NCBI GenBank assembly: GCA_963719025.1
Contig: CAVRBK010000056.1
Location: 13,990-77,989, forward strand
DNA: 64,000 nt
Direction of reading: 5' to 3'
DNA from: Thiosocius sp963719025
Lineage (GTDB): Bacteria > Pseudomonadota > Gammaproteobacteria > Chromatiales > Chromatiaceae
How positions within the stretch are numbered: the first letter of the stretch is position 1; every line of letters begins with the position of its first letter. Under the pieces are notes generated by a model. It worked only from the letters and a program-made list of their open reading frames with translations, was not told the DNA's origin and searched no databases. Shown here in pieces: positions 9,074 to 17,605 of the stretch. The translations under genes were made by a program, and so were the position numbers.

Positions 9074-11314
9074 CTATTCCGCTGGTAACGAAGACGCTTC
9101 GATCAGCGAAGCAAGGCCGGCTTCGTCCAGCACCGCAACACCGAGTTTTTCGGCCTTCGCCAGCTTGGATCCGGCCTCCTCACCCGCCACGACATAATCT
9201 GTTTTCTTCGACACACTGCCGGTGACCTTGCCACCGAGGGCCTGCAGACGATCTTTCACGACATCGCGCGACTCGGACAAGCTGCCGGTGAGCACGAATG
9301 TCTTGCCGGCCAGCGGCAGCCCATCGCCCCGCGGGGCCGGTTCGCCTTCAGACCAGGACACACCACACGCGATCAACTTGCGAATAACGTCGCGGTTATG
9401 CGGTTGCCGAAAGAAAGTGACCAGTTTTTCGGCCAGCACATCGCCGACACCTTCGATTTTGACACCGGGTGAATTGGCCAGGGATGCGACGGGAGCGGAT
9501 CGTACATCTTCGACCGTTGCGAACTGCTCCGCGAGCAACAGCGCATGGCTGTGCGAGAACCATTTCAGGCCCGGCAGACCGGCAAGCGTGGCGACCTCCG
9601 CCGTGGACGGTACCGATTCGCCCAGCACTTCGTGCAGACGCTTGGCCTGGCTCGCCTTGATCTCGACCAGGTCCGACATGCGCAAGGCCATCACCCCATC
9701 GAGCGAACCGCAGGCCGCCGCGATATTTGCCGCCATGGTCTCGCCGATCCCGAGAATACCCAGGGAAAACAGAAAACGCGGCAGACTGGTCTCCCGCGAC
9801 TTCTGCAGCGCAGCGACCAGATTGGCGGCCGACTTCTCCCCCATACGCGGCAGCCCGGCCAGTTGATCCTGGCGCAGCTGAAACAGGTCGGCCGGGTCGT
9901 CGATCAGCGCATTCTCGACCAACTGATCGACCAGCTTGTCGCCCAGGCCCTCGATGTCCATCGCGCGCCGCGAGGCGAAATGCTTGACCGCCTCCTTGCG
10001 CTGGGCGGCGCAGAACAGGCCCCCGGAACAACGGGCGACGGCCTCATCGTCGGCCTTCAGCACATCGGAGCCGCACACCGGACACTGGCGCGGCATCTCG
10101 ACCGCCTGGGTGTCGGCCGGACGGCGTTCAGGCAGCACCCGCACGACCTCCGGAATCACGTCACCGGCGCGACGAACGAAGACAGTGTCACCGACCCGCA
10201 CATCCTTGCGCTGAACCTCATCCATGTTGTGCAGCGTTGCATTGCTGACCGTCACGCCACCGACGAACACCGGGGTGAGGCGTGCCACCGGGGTTACCGC
10301 GCCGGTCCGTCCAACCTGGAATTCAACCGCTTCGACCACGGTCAGCGCCTCCTGCGCCGGGAACTTCCTTGCGACCGCCCAGCGTGGTGCGCGTGCGACA
10401 AAGCCCAGCGTCTGCTGATCGGCCACCCGGTCGACCTTGAACACAACCCCGTCGATATCGTAGGGCAGGCTCTCGCGACGCAGGCCGATATCGGCAAAGT
10501 AATCGGCGCACCCCGAGAGTCCGTCGACGACCCTGAGTTCCGGCGAAATCGGCAACCCCCAGGTCGACAACAACTGCATGTTGGCGCTGTGCGTGTCGTC
10601 CATCGCGCGGCCTTCGACCTCGCCGAGTCCGTAGCAGAACATCGCCAGCGGTCGCTTGGCGGTGATTCTCGAATCCAGCTGCCGCAGACTTCCGGCGGCC
10701 GCATTGCGTGGATTGGCGAACACCTTTTCGCCATTCGCACGCTGTCGCTCGTTGAGACGTTCGAACCCTTGTTTCGGCATGAAGATCTCGCCACGCACCT
10801 CCAGCACGCCCGGCCATCCCGAGCCATGCAGGCGCAGCGGAATCGACGCAATCGTGCGCACGTTCCGGGTGACGTTCTCACCACGTGAGCCATCACCGCG
10901 CGTGGCGGCCTGAACAAGAACACCGCCTTCGTAAAGCAGGCTGATAGCCAGTCCATCGAGCTTGGGCTCGGCCGCGTAACTGAGATCACCCTGACGGTCC
11001 AGGCGGTCATGCACCCGGCGGTCGAAATCGATCATCGCCTCGTCACTCAGCGCATTGTCGAGCGAGAGCATCGGCAGGCGATGCCGGACCTCCTCGAAGC
11101 CTTCGAGAGGCTGCCCGCCGACCCGCTGGGTCGGTGAGTCGGCGCTGACCAGTTGCGGGTATCGCGCCTCGAGATCAAGCAGCTGGCGAAACAGGCGATC
11201 GTATTCACTGTCCGGTACCGCCGGATCGTCCAGCACGTAGTAGCGGTAGTCGTGCTGCTCGATCTGCTCACGCAGCGCGGCGAGCTGCGCGCGAATCTCC
11301 GTGATCTCGGTCAA
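9074..11314 (-). CDS. ligA: NAD-dependent DNA ligase
   Basis: A 746-residue LigA, the essential replicative ligase. In order: the N-terminal Ia domain with HDYRYYVLDDPAVPDSEYD (NAD binding), the adenylation site AEPKLDGLAI with Lys near 118, OB fold, a zinc finger CPVCGSD...CSGGLFC, helix-hairpin-helix domain, and a C-terminal BRCT domain from about residue 666 (AGKTFVLTGSL). It is roughly 70 residues longer than the usual 670. The extra length lies in the HhH domain around residues 555-612. The start codon overlaps the end of zipA by four bases, so translation is coupled in smc-zipA-ligA. Confidence 0.96.
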   Translation of the reverse strand: MTEITEIRAQLAALREQIEQHDYRYYVLDDPAVPDSEYDRLFRQLLDLEARYPQLVSADSPTQRVGGQPLEGFEEVRHRLPMLSLDNALSDEAMIDFDRRVHDRLDRQGDLSYAAEPKLDGLAISLLYEGGVLVQAATRGDGSRGENVTRNVRTIASIPLRLHGSGWPGVLEVRGEIFMPKQGFERLNERQRANGEKVFANPRNAAAGSLRQLDSRITAKRPLAMFCYGLGEVEGRAMDDTHSANMQLLSTWGLPISPELRVVDGLSGCADYFADIGLRRESLPYDIDGVVFKVDRVADQQTLGFVARAPRWAVARKFPAQEALTVVEAVEFQVGRTGAVTPVARLTPVFVGGVTVSNATLHNMDEVQRKDVRVGDTVFVRRAGDVIPEVVRVLPERRPADTQAVEMPRQCPVCGSDVLKADDEAVARCSGGLFCAAQRKEAVKHFASRRAMDIEGLGDKLVDQLVENALIDDPADLFQLRQDQLAGLPRMGEKSAANLVAALQKSRETSLPRFLFSLGILGIGETMAANIAAACGSLDGVMALRMSDLVEIKASQAKRLHEVLGESVPSTAEVATLAGLPGLKWFSHSHALLLAEQFATVEDVRSAPVASLANSPGVKIEGVGDVLAEKLVTFFRQPHNRDVIRKLIACGVSWSEGEPAPRGDGLPLAGKTFVLTGSLSESRDVVKDRLQALGGKVTGSVSKKTDYVVAGEEAGSKLAKAEKLGVAVLDEAGLASLIEASSLPAE

Positions 11315-12153
11315 TGACGGCTCCGTGCCAGGTTGACCCTGCGTCGATGTTCGATAATCGACTCGCGCATGTGTTCACGCATCTGCCGCGTCAGCTTGTT
11401 GTGCTGCGCGTCCTGTACTTCCGCATGCAACAGGGCGGCGATTTCATCCGCGGCCGACAACATGACATCGTAGATCTGGACCCCGTCCCGCGCACCGGGC
11501 AACTGGGTAAACAGCGACAGGCCGGGTGTACTGAAGGTCGCCATCTCTGCAGCGGTGAACGTGCCGGGCTCGACCATGCTCGCCATGCTGAACAGCACCG
11601 GGCCACCGGCACCGTCATGCCGATGGAAGATCGACCTCTCCCCGAGCTCGAGTTGCACGGCATGGCAGGCTTTGTCGATCGCCGGACCGCTGAAAGCGCC
11701 GTTGCGAGCGACCAGGTGAATCACCAGAAGCTTTCTCTCCACCTCGCTATCCAGAGCCGGATCGGCATGCAGGTAATCACCGTCGCCATGCGCGCCAAAA
11801 TTGAGACTCATCGAGAGCTGCGGTTCTTCGTCAGCCGTGCTGGCCGACCAGTCACCGATGTTTTCCGGTTCCGGATCAAGCGGGTTCTCCGCCGCGTCAT
11901 CGGTGACAGCTGACGGCGCCGAACCTTCATTCGGGAGATCAGGCACGGCCGGTTCATCGGCCACTTCCGGCGCCGATCTGATAGCCGCTTCATCCAGGTC
12001 GTCGTCAACGACCTCAGACCGCTCCGCCGGCCGCGCTATGCGGCGGTTGCGCGGTGCGGGCGTGGCGCGTTTGTAACGATCCCAGAGATAGATGCCCACC
12101 ACGAGCAGGACACCCAAAAACAGCAGAAAGAGTCGCAACAGATCTGGATCCAT
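11311..12153 (-). CDS. zipA: cell division protein ZipA
   Basis: A 280-residue inner-membrane protein that tethers FtsZ at the division site; found only in gammaproteobacteria. Residues about 5-25 form the N-terminal membrane anchor (LLRLFLLFLGVLLVVGIYL). A charged, Pro/Glu-rich linker of about 100 residues follows, then the FtsZ-binding domain from about 135 (LLVIHLVARNGAFSG ... GVQIYDVMLSAADEIAALLH). A basic tail of about 35 residues (RRRVNLARSRH) ends the protein. Its place between smc and ligA is the conserved gammaproteobacterial order and supports the call. Confidence 0.93.
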   Translation of the reverse strand: MDPDLLRLFLLFLGVLLVVGIYLWDRYKRATPAPRNRRIARPAERSEVVDDDLDEAAIRSAPEVADEPAVPDLPNEGSAPSAVTDDAAENPLDPEPENIGDWSASTADEEPQLSMSLNFGAHGDGDYLHADPALDSEVERKLLVIHLVARNGAFSGPAIDKACHAVQLELGERSIFHRHDGAGGPVLFSMASMVEPGTFTAAEMATFSTPGLSLFTQLPGARDGVQIYDVMLSAADEIAALLHAEVQDAQHNKLTRQMREHMRESIIEHRRRVNLARSRH

Positions 12154-12210
12154 GAATTTGCCGTCGGTCGTTTCGTCAGCCAGTTGGCGCCCGGTCGATC
12201 AGGCCCCTGT

Positions 12211-15200
12211 TCAAACCGCGGCCAGCGCTGCCGCCTCTTCCACGTCCACCGTCACCAGTCTCGACACACCGGGCTCATGCATGGTGACTCCGCTCAACTG
12301 GTGGGCGATCTCCATGGTGACCTTATTGTGCGTAATGAAGATGAACTGGACATGTTCGGACATCTCCTTGACCAGCGCCGAATAGCGCCCAACGTTGGCA
12401 TCATCCAGCGGCGCGTCCACCTCGTCGAGCATGCAGAACGGGGCTGGATTGAGGCGGAATATCGCGAACACGAGGGCCACAGCGGTCAGCGCCTTTTCAC
12501 CGCCCGAGAGCAGGTGAATGCTGCTGTTGCGCTTGCCGGGCGGTCGCGCCATCACGGTCACACCGGTATCCAGCAGGTCGTCTCCGGTCAGCTCGAGGTA
12601 GGCATGGCCACCGCCGAACAGCTTGGGAAACAGCTCCTTGAAGCCCGCGTCGACGCGATCGAAGGTCTCCTTGAAGCGCGTACGCGTTTCCCGGTCGATC
12701 TTGCGGATCGCCTCTTCGAGCGTCGCCAGTGACTTGCTGACGTCCTCATGCTGACTGTCGAGATAGGCCATGCGCTCGCTCTGTTCCTTGAACTCGTCGA
12801 TCGCCGCCAGGTTGATCGGTCCGAGCCGCTGGATCCGGTTCGACAGATCCTCGACCCGCGCCTGCCACGGCTCGACTGCCGCCTCTTCGGGCATCTCGTC
12901 GTGCAGGGTCGCGCGATCGAACCCGGTCTCGCCGAGCTGCTCCTCGAGCGTGCGGCTGCGCACCAGGATTTCCTGCCGGGCCATGCGCGCCTGATCCAGG
13001 CGACTGCGCTCGTCCTGCACCTTCTGTTCGACCTGGTGACGGGACTGATCGAGCTCACGCAGCTCGTGGTCTATGCCCTCGAGATCTTTGCGCGCCTGCG
13101 AAAGCTTGCCTTCCACTACCGCGCGCTCCTGCAACTGCTGCTCCAGCTTCGCCTGCTGCTCGCCGATCGGCGCCTTGCTCGACTGCAGCGAGCCGTCAAG
13201 ATCGGCACAGCGCTGATGTAGCTGCGACAACTGTTGCTGCATGCGACCGATACCGGATCGCAGCGAATCCTCTGAACTGCGCATCGACTCAACCCGCAGG
13301 GCGATCTCGTGCACCTTGTTGCGCGCCTCGCTGGCGGCGCTGCGCGCACTGTCCAGCTGACCACGCAGCGCGTCGCGCTGGCTGACAAACTGCTCGCGCT
13401 GCTTGCCGAGATCCTCGATCGAGGCCAGCGCCTGATGCAGACGGGTACGCGTCGTGCTCATTTCCCGGGTACCGCTTTCGAGCTGTTGGCGCAGTTCGGC
13501 GGCGTCTTTTTCCAGGCCCTCGATGCGATGGCGGATCTGCTCCGCCCTTGCCTGCTTGCCACTCAGCAGGGCGCGAACCTCGGACACCACGCGCTGCGCC
13601 GCTTCCAGCTCGCGCTGCTGCGCCTCGCGCGCCTGCTCAGCCTCGACCAGGGCCTGGCGATCGCCCGCCAGGGTCTCACCCAGCCGGGTGACACGCGGGT
13701 CGAGCTCGTCGCGCTGCTGCAGCAACTCGCGAATCTCCTGCTCCCGTGCCAGCACCCCGGCGGTCGCATCCGAACCGCGCTGCAGGCTGATCCAGCCACG
13801 CCCCACCCGCAGCCCATCCGGCGTCACCAGGCATTCTCCGGGCGACAGTTCATGGCGACGCTGCAGCGCATCGCCCAGGCTGTCTGCGGTATACACACTG
13901 TTCAACAGGTGGGCCAAAGGGCCAGGCCCGTCGACCACGGCGGCCAGGGTCCCGGGGCGCGCCTGCGGCGCCTCGCCCTGTGCCTCGAACAAAGTCAGGT
14001 TGCCGCTTGCCAGGGCCGCCAGACCTTCGGCAGGATCCTCGAGACGATCGACCATGACCGCCTGCAGCTGTTCGGCCAGCACCATCTCCACCGCCTTTTG
14101 CCACTGTCCCGACACCTGCACCAACTCGAGCAGGCGTTTGTTGCCACCCAGACGCTGCTGCTCAAGCCAGCGCCCGACCGTCTTGTCGCCCTCACCTCGC
14201 GCGGCCTGCTGCAGGGCCTGCAGCGAAGAGAGCCGCCCCTTCAGGGTTTCCAGTTCCGACCGGGCCGAGGCCAGCTCTTCCTGGGTCTGCTGATTGCGCT
14301 CGCGCAACTGGCTGATCGATGCCAGTCTGTCGTCGACCCGCTGACGCACCACCAGCAACCCGGCCTCGCCTTCCGACTCGCGACGTTGCAGCTCGCTGAT
14401 CTCGGCCTGCAGGGAGACATCGGCCAGCTGCTTGCGCTCTTCCTCGTTGCGCGCCTGGCGCCGCTTGAGCTGCGTTTCCTGCTGTTCGAGGTGATTGATC
14501 CGGGTGCGCTCGACCTGGGCCTGCTGTGCCGGTTCGTTGGCCCGCTGGTTAAAGGTATCCCAGTCGTTCTGCCACGCATGCATCGCTGCTTCCGCAGACT
14601 GCAGTTCGGCAGCGGCCGCCTCGGCCCTGGCGCGTGCCTCGTCAAGCATCGGCTGATCGCGTTCGAGTTCTCCGCTCAACTCGGCCAGCCGTGAACTGTC
14701 CTGTTGGCTGAGTGACTCCGCCTGGGCCAAGGACTGGCGTGCCTGGACAAGATCTGATTCCTGCTGGCGGCGGGCCTCACGGGCATACTGGATCGCCTCC
14801 TCGAGCCGGGCGATCTCGGACCCTACCGCGTAAAACTCGCCCTGCACCGCGTTGAAGACATCGTTTGCCTCCGCATGTGCCGAGCGCTGTTGCTCGATTC
14901 GCGTCTCGAGATTGCGCTGCTCTGCAATCGCGGATTCCAGACGGTTTTCCTGTTCGGCGATGCCCCGGTCGCGCTGCTCGATATCGTTCAGCATCGCATC
15001 CAGGCGCAACACCAACAGTTCGGCGCGTACCCGACGTTCCTCTTCCCGCAGGGTTTTGTACTTCTGCGCCGTAGCCGACTGGCGCTCGAGATGACGCAAC
15101 TGCTTCTGCACCTCTTCGCGCAGATCGTCCAGGCGTTCGAGGTTTTCCCGGGTGTGCGACATCCGGTTCTCGGTCTCGCGCCGGCGTTCCTTGTACTTCG

Positions 15201-15711
15201 AGATGCCGGCCGCTTCCTCCAGGTAGACCCGCAGGTCTTCCGGACGCGCCTCGATGATCCGCGAGATCATGCCCTGCTCGATGATCGAGTAACTGCGCGG
15301 GCCCAGGCCGGTGCCGAGGAACAGGTCGGTGATATCGCGCCGGCGACAGCGCACCCCGTTGAGAAAATAGATCGACTGGCCGTCGCGCGAGACCTGGCGC
15401 TTCACCGAGATCTGGCTGTACTGGGCATACTGGCCGCCGGCGCCGCCATCCGCGTTGTCGAAGATCAGTTCGATATTGGCCGTACCGACCGGCTTGCGGC
15501 TGCTCGAACCGTTGAAGATGACGTCGGCCATCGACTCGCCGCGCAGCATCTTGGCCGAGCTCTCGCCCATCACCCAGCGCACCGCGTCGATCACGTTGGA
15601 CTTGCCACAGCCGTTCGGCCCGACGATGCCGACGAGATTGCTGGGGAACAGGACGGTCGTCGGGTCAACAAAAGATTTGAAGCCCGCCAGTTTTATTTTT
15701 TCCAGGCGCAT
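12211..15711 (-). CDS. smc: chromosome segregation protein SMC
   Basis: A 1166-residue SMC. Walker A GPNGCGKSN lies near residues 31-39, long coiled coils flank a central hinge (about 510-650), and the C-terminal head has the signature LLSGGEKALTAVAL and Walker B PFCMLDEVDAPLDD. The start at 15711 (MRLEKIKLAGFKSF) is where all SMC proteins begin; the open frame continues 33 codons upstream without homology. SMC dimers with ScpA and ScpB compact and segregate the chromosome; those partners are not in this window. First gene of the smc-zipA-ligA operon and divergent from queF. This 3.5-kb gene has no frameshift. Confidence 0.96.
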   Translation of the reverse strand: MRLEKIKLAGFKSFVDPTTVLFPSNLVGIVGPNGCGKSNVIDAVRWVMGESSAKMLRGESMADVIFNGSSSRKPVGTANIELIFDNADGGAGGQYAQYSQISVKRQVSRDGQSIYFLNGVRCRRRDITDLFLGTGLGPRSYSIIEQGMISRIIEARPEDLRVYLEEAAGISKYKERRRETENRMSHTRENLERLDDLREEVQKQLRHLERQSATAQKYKTLREEERRVRAELLVLRLDAMLNDIEQRDRGIAEQENRLESAIAEQRNLETRIEQQRSAHAEANDVFNAVQGEFYAVGSEIARLEEAIQYAREARRQQESDLVQARQSLAQAESLSQQDSSRLAELSGELERDQPMLDEARARAEAAAAELQSAEAAMHAWQNDWDTFNQRANEPAQQAQVERTRINHLEQQETQLKRRQARNEEERKQLADVSLQAEISELQRRESEGEAGLLVVRQRVDDRLASISQLRERNQQTQEELASARSELETLKGRLSSLQALQQAARGEGDKTVGRWLEQQRLGGNKRLLELVQVSGQWQKAVEMVLAEQLQAVMVDRLEDPAEGLAALASGNLTLFEAQGEAPQARPGTLAAVVDGPGPLAHLLNSVYTADSLGDALQRRHELSPGECLVTPDGLRVGRGWISLQRGSDATAGVLAREQEIRELLQQRDELDPRVTRLGETLAGDRQALVEAEQAREAQQRELEAAQRVVSEVRALLSGKQARAEQIRHRIEGLEKDAAELRQQLESGTREMSTTRTRLHQALASIEDLGKQREQFVSQRDALRGQLDSARSAASEARNKVHEIALRVESMRSSEDSLRSGIGRMQQQLSQLHQRCADLDGSLQSSKAPIGEQQAKLEQQLQERAVVEGKLSQARKDLEGIDHELRELDQSRHQVEQKVQDERSRLDQARMARQEILVRSRTLEEQLGETGFDRATLHDEMPEEAAVEPWQARVEDLSNRIQRLGPINLAAIDEFKEQSERMAYLDSQHEDVSKSLATLEEAIRKIDRETRTRFKETFDRVDAGFKELFPKLFGGGHAYLELTGDDLLDTGVTVMARPPGKRNSSIHLLSGGEKALTAVALVFAIFRLNPAPFCMLDEVDAPLDDANVGRYSALVKEMSEHVQFIFITHNKVTMEIAHQLSGVTMHEPGVSRLVTVDVEEAAALAAV

Positions 15712-15862
15712 GACCGGCAAAGATACAGGATGCCTCACGGCTGGCACAAGCCAATCCGGACGACTCGGAAACAGTTTCGAAAACACGGCTATCTGGCGGA
15801 TTTCTATCAATTTTCAAGACAAACCTCAGGTGATTTCCAACCCACGACGAGGCACGGTCTCG

Positions 15863-15868
15863 TATAAT
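15863..15868 (+). promoter_or_regulatory. -10 element (TATAAT) upstream of queF
   Basis: A perfect TATAAT, 35 bases before the queF ATG, predicts a leader of about 29 bases. No good -35 hexamer is seen 16-18 bases upstream, so the promoter may depend on an activator or on upstream contacts. Confidence 0.5.
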
Positions 15869-15903
15869 CCCGGTCCTTTAACGAGCAAGCCCCGGGAACA
15901 CAC

Positions 15904-16293
15904 ATGTCAACTCAGCCCAGCAGAGATCTGGAAACCTTCGAAAATCCACGGCCGCAGCGGGACTACACCATCCGGATCCGGATCCCCGAGTTCACCTGCC
16001 TGTGCCCGAAAACCGGTCAGCCCGACTTCGCCACCCTGCTCCTGGAGTACATCCCGGAAGCACACTGCGTCGAACTGAAATCCCTGAAACTGTATGTCTG
16101 GTCGTTCCGCGAAGAAGGTGCGTTTCACGAGGATGTGACCAACCGCATACTGGCCGACCTGGTCGATGCGACCCAGCCACGCTTCATGCGCCTGACCGCC
16201 GAGTTCAATGTGCGTGGCGGTGTCTATACCAACGTCATCGTCGAACACCGGGCCGACGGCTGGGTACCTCCCGTCGCGGTTCAGCTTCCCTGA
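15904..16293 (+). CDS. queF: NADPH-dependent 7-cyano-7-deazaguanine reductase (short, YkvM-type)
   Basis: A 129-residue QueF that reduces preQ0 to preQ1, the committed nitrile reduction in queuosine tRNA modification. The unimodular (type I) form is shown by the length and by FTCLCPKTGQPDFATLLLEY, which holds the catalytic Cys in LCP and the Asp in PDF. The QueF motif VELKSLKLYVWSFREE and the HEDVTN segment with the substrate-binding His and Glu are also present. E. coli has the longer two-module form, so the organism is not enteric-like here. The ATG at 15904 is close to a TATAAT box. It is divergent from smc. Confidence 0.95.
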   Translation: MSTQPSRDLETFENPRPQRDYTIRIRIPEFTCLCPKTGQPDFATLLLEYIPEAHCVELKSLKLYVWSFREEGAFHEDVTNRILADLVDATQPRFMRLTAEFNVRGGVYTNVIVEHRADGWVPPVAVQLP

Positions 16294-16309
16294 TACCCTG
16301 CACATCGTT

Positions 16310-17605
16310 ATGCCATCTGCGCACGCCTGTTTTGTCGGCATCGACTTCGGCACATCCGGGTGCCGTGCGATTGCGATCGACGAAGCCGCACGCATCGTGG
16401 CGCAGGCGCGGACCGCACTCCCGCCATCGACCCGGCCACAGGCGGGCTTCAGTGAACAGGATCCGGCCGACTGGTGGGATGCGTTCGCGCGCACCATGGC
16501 CGATCTGCTGTTGCAGGAGCCTGGCGACATCCGCGCAATCAGCGTGGATGGCACCTCGTCTACCCTGCTGCTGGCCGATACGAGCGGTCGACCACTGACC
16601 CGAGCGCTGATGTATGACGATCGGCGCGCGACCGAAGCCGCGGGTCGTATCGACCGGCACGCACCAGCAGATTCACCGGCCCGCGGACCCGGCTCGGCAT
16701 TGGCAAAAATGCTGTACCTGCTCGAGCAGGTCGGCGATAGCGCCGCGTTCGTATTGCATCAGGCGGACTGGATCAACGGCCGCTTGCTGCAACGTTTCGG
16801 CGAGGCCGATGAAAGCAATGTGCTGAAACTGGGATATGACCCGGTGGCCCGGCGCTGGCCACCCTGGATCGGCGCACTCGGCGTATCACCCGCTTTGCTC
16901 CCGCGCGTCGTGCCGGTCGGCACCCTGCTGGGGAGGATTGCACCCGAGATAGCGCAGCGCCTTGGCCTGCCGGCGCATACGGAATTGGTGGCGGGTACGA
17001 CCGACAGCAATGCCGCCACGCTTGCCGCGGGTTCCGGCGCCATCGGGGATGCCGTCACGTCACTCGGCAGCACCCTGGTGCTGAAGGTCTGGAGTGACCG
17101 ACCGGTCGCCTCGGCCCGCTACGGCGTCTATAGCCACCGCATCGGAGAACGCTGGCTGGTCGGCGGTGCATCCAACAGCGGTGGCGCCGTGCTGCGGCAA
17201 TACTTCGACGATTCAACACTGCGGGAACTGAGCCGCGGGATCGATCCCACCAGCCCGAGCGGTCTCGATTACTACCCACTGCCAACCACCGGGGAACGTT
17301 TTCCATTGAGCGATCCCTCGCTACGCCCACGACTAACGCCGCGTCCGCAAGATGACGCCCTGTTTCTGCAGGGGCTGTTGGAGGGGATTGCGCAGATCGA
17401 GGCCGACGGCTATGCCCGGCTGGCGGAACTGGGAGCGCCGTTTCCAACCCGGGTGCTGACCAGTGGCGGTGGTGCCACCAATGCGGCATGGCGCGAGATT
17501 CGGCACCGCAAACTGGGCATACCGGTCGTTACCGCACGCCACACCGCAGCCGCTTATGGCGTCGCGCTCCTGGCGCGCGATGCCATGCTTAGCCAGGATC
17601 AGTAA
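16310..17605 (+). CDS. FGGY-family carbohydrate kinase, ribulokinase-like
   Basis: A 431-residue sugar kinase. Phosphate-binding motif VGIDFGTSGCRAIAID is at residues about 8-23, SVDGTSSTLLL near 80, AGTTDSNAATLAAGSG with VTSLGSTLVLK in the middle, and the C-terminal adenosine motif VLTSGGGATNAAWREI. FGGY kinases phosphorylate ketoses or polyols. The VTSLGST and GGASNSGGAVLR segments resemble the D-ribulose kinase/AtXK-1 subgroup seen in cyanobacteria, plants and sulfur oxidisers, but substrate is not proven. The start at 16310 gives the usual short N-terminus; it follows queF by 16 bases. The 3' end overlaps prsT tail to tail by 17 bases. Confidence 0.8.
   Translation: MPSAHACFVGIDFGTSGCRAIAIDEAARIVAQARTALPPSTRPQAGFSEQDPADWWDAFARTMADLLLQEPGDIRAISVDGTSSTLLLADTSGRPLTRALMYDDRRATEAAGRIDRHAPADSPARGPGSALAKMLYLLEQVGDSAAFVLHQADWINGRLLQRFGEADESNVLKLGYDPVARRWPPWIGALGVSPALLPRVVPVGTLLGRIAPEIAQRLGLPAHTELVAGTTDSNAATLAAGSGAIGDAVTSLGSTLVLKVWSDRPVASARYGVYSHRIGERWLVGGASNSGGAVLRQYFDDSTLRELSRGIDPTSPSGLDYYPLPTTGERFPLSDPSLRPRLTPRPQDDALFLQGLLEGIAQIEADGYARLAELGAPFPTRVLTSGGGATNAAWREIRHRKLGIPVVTARHTAAAYGVALLARDAMLSQDQ

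Noticed and set aside
12211..15711. Long open frames antisense to smc
   Set aside because: Mirror frames caused by high GC; no start sites or family motifs.
15869..15896. CCCGG/CCGGG hairpin upstream of queF as a possible preQ1 riboswitch
   Set aside because: The 5' arm lies between the TATAAT box and the predicted transcription start, so the hairpin would not be in the mRNA. The short loop and A-rich tail of preQ1-I are missing.
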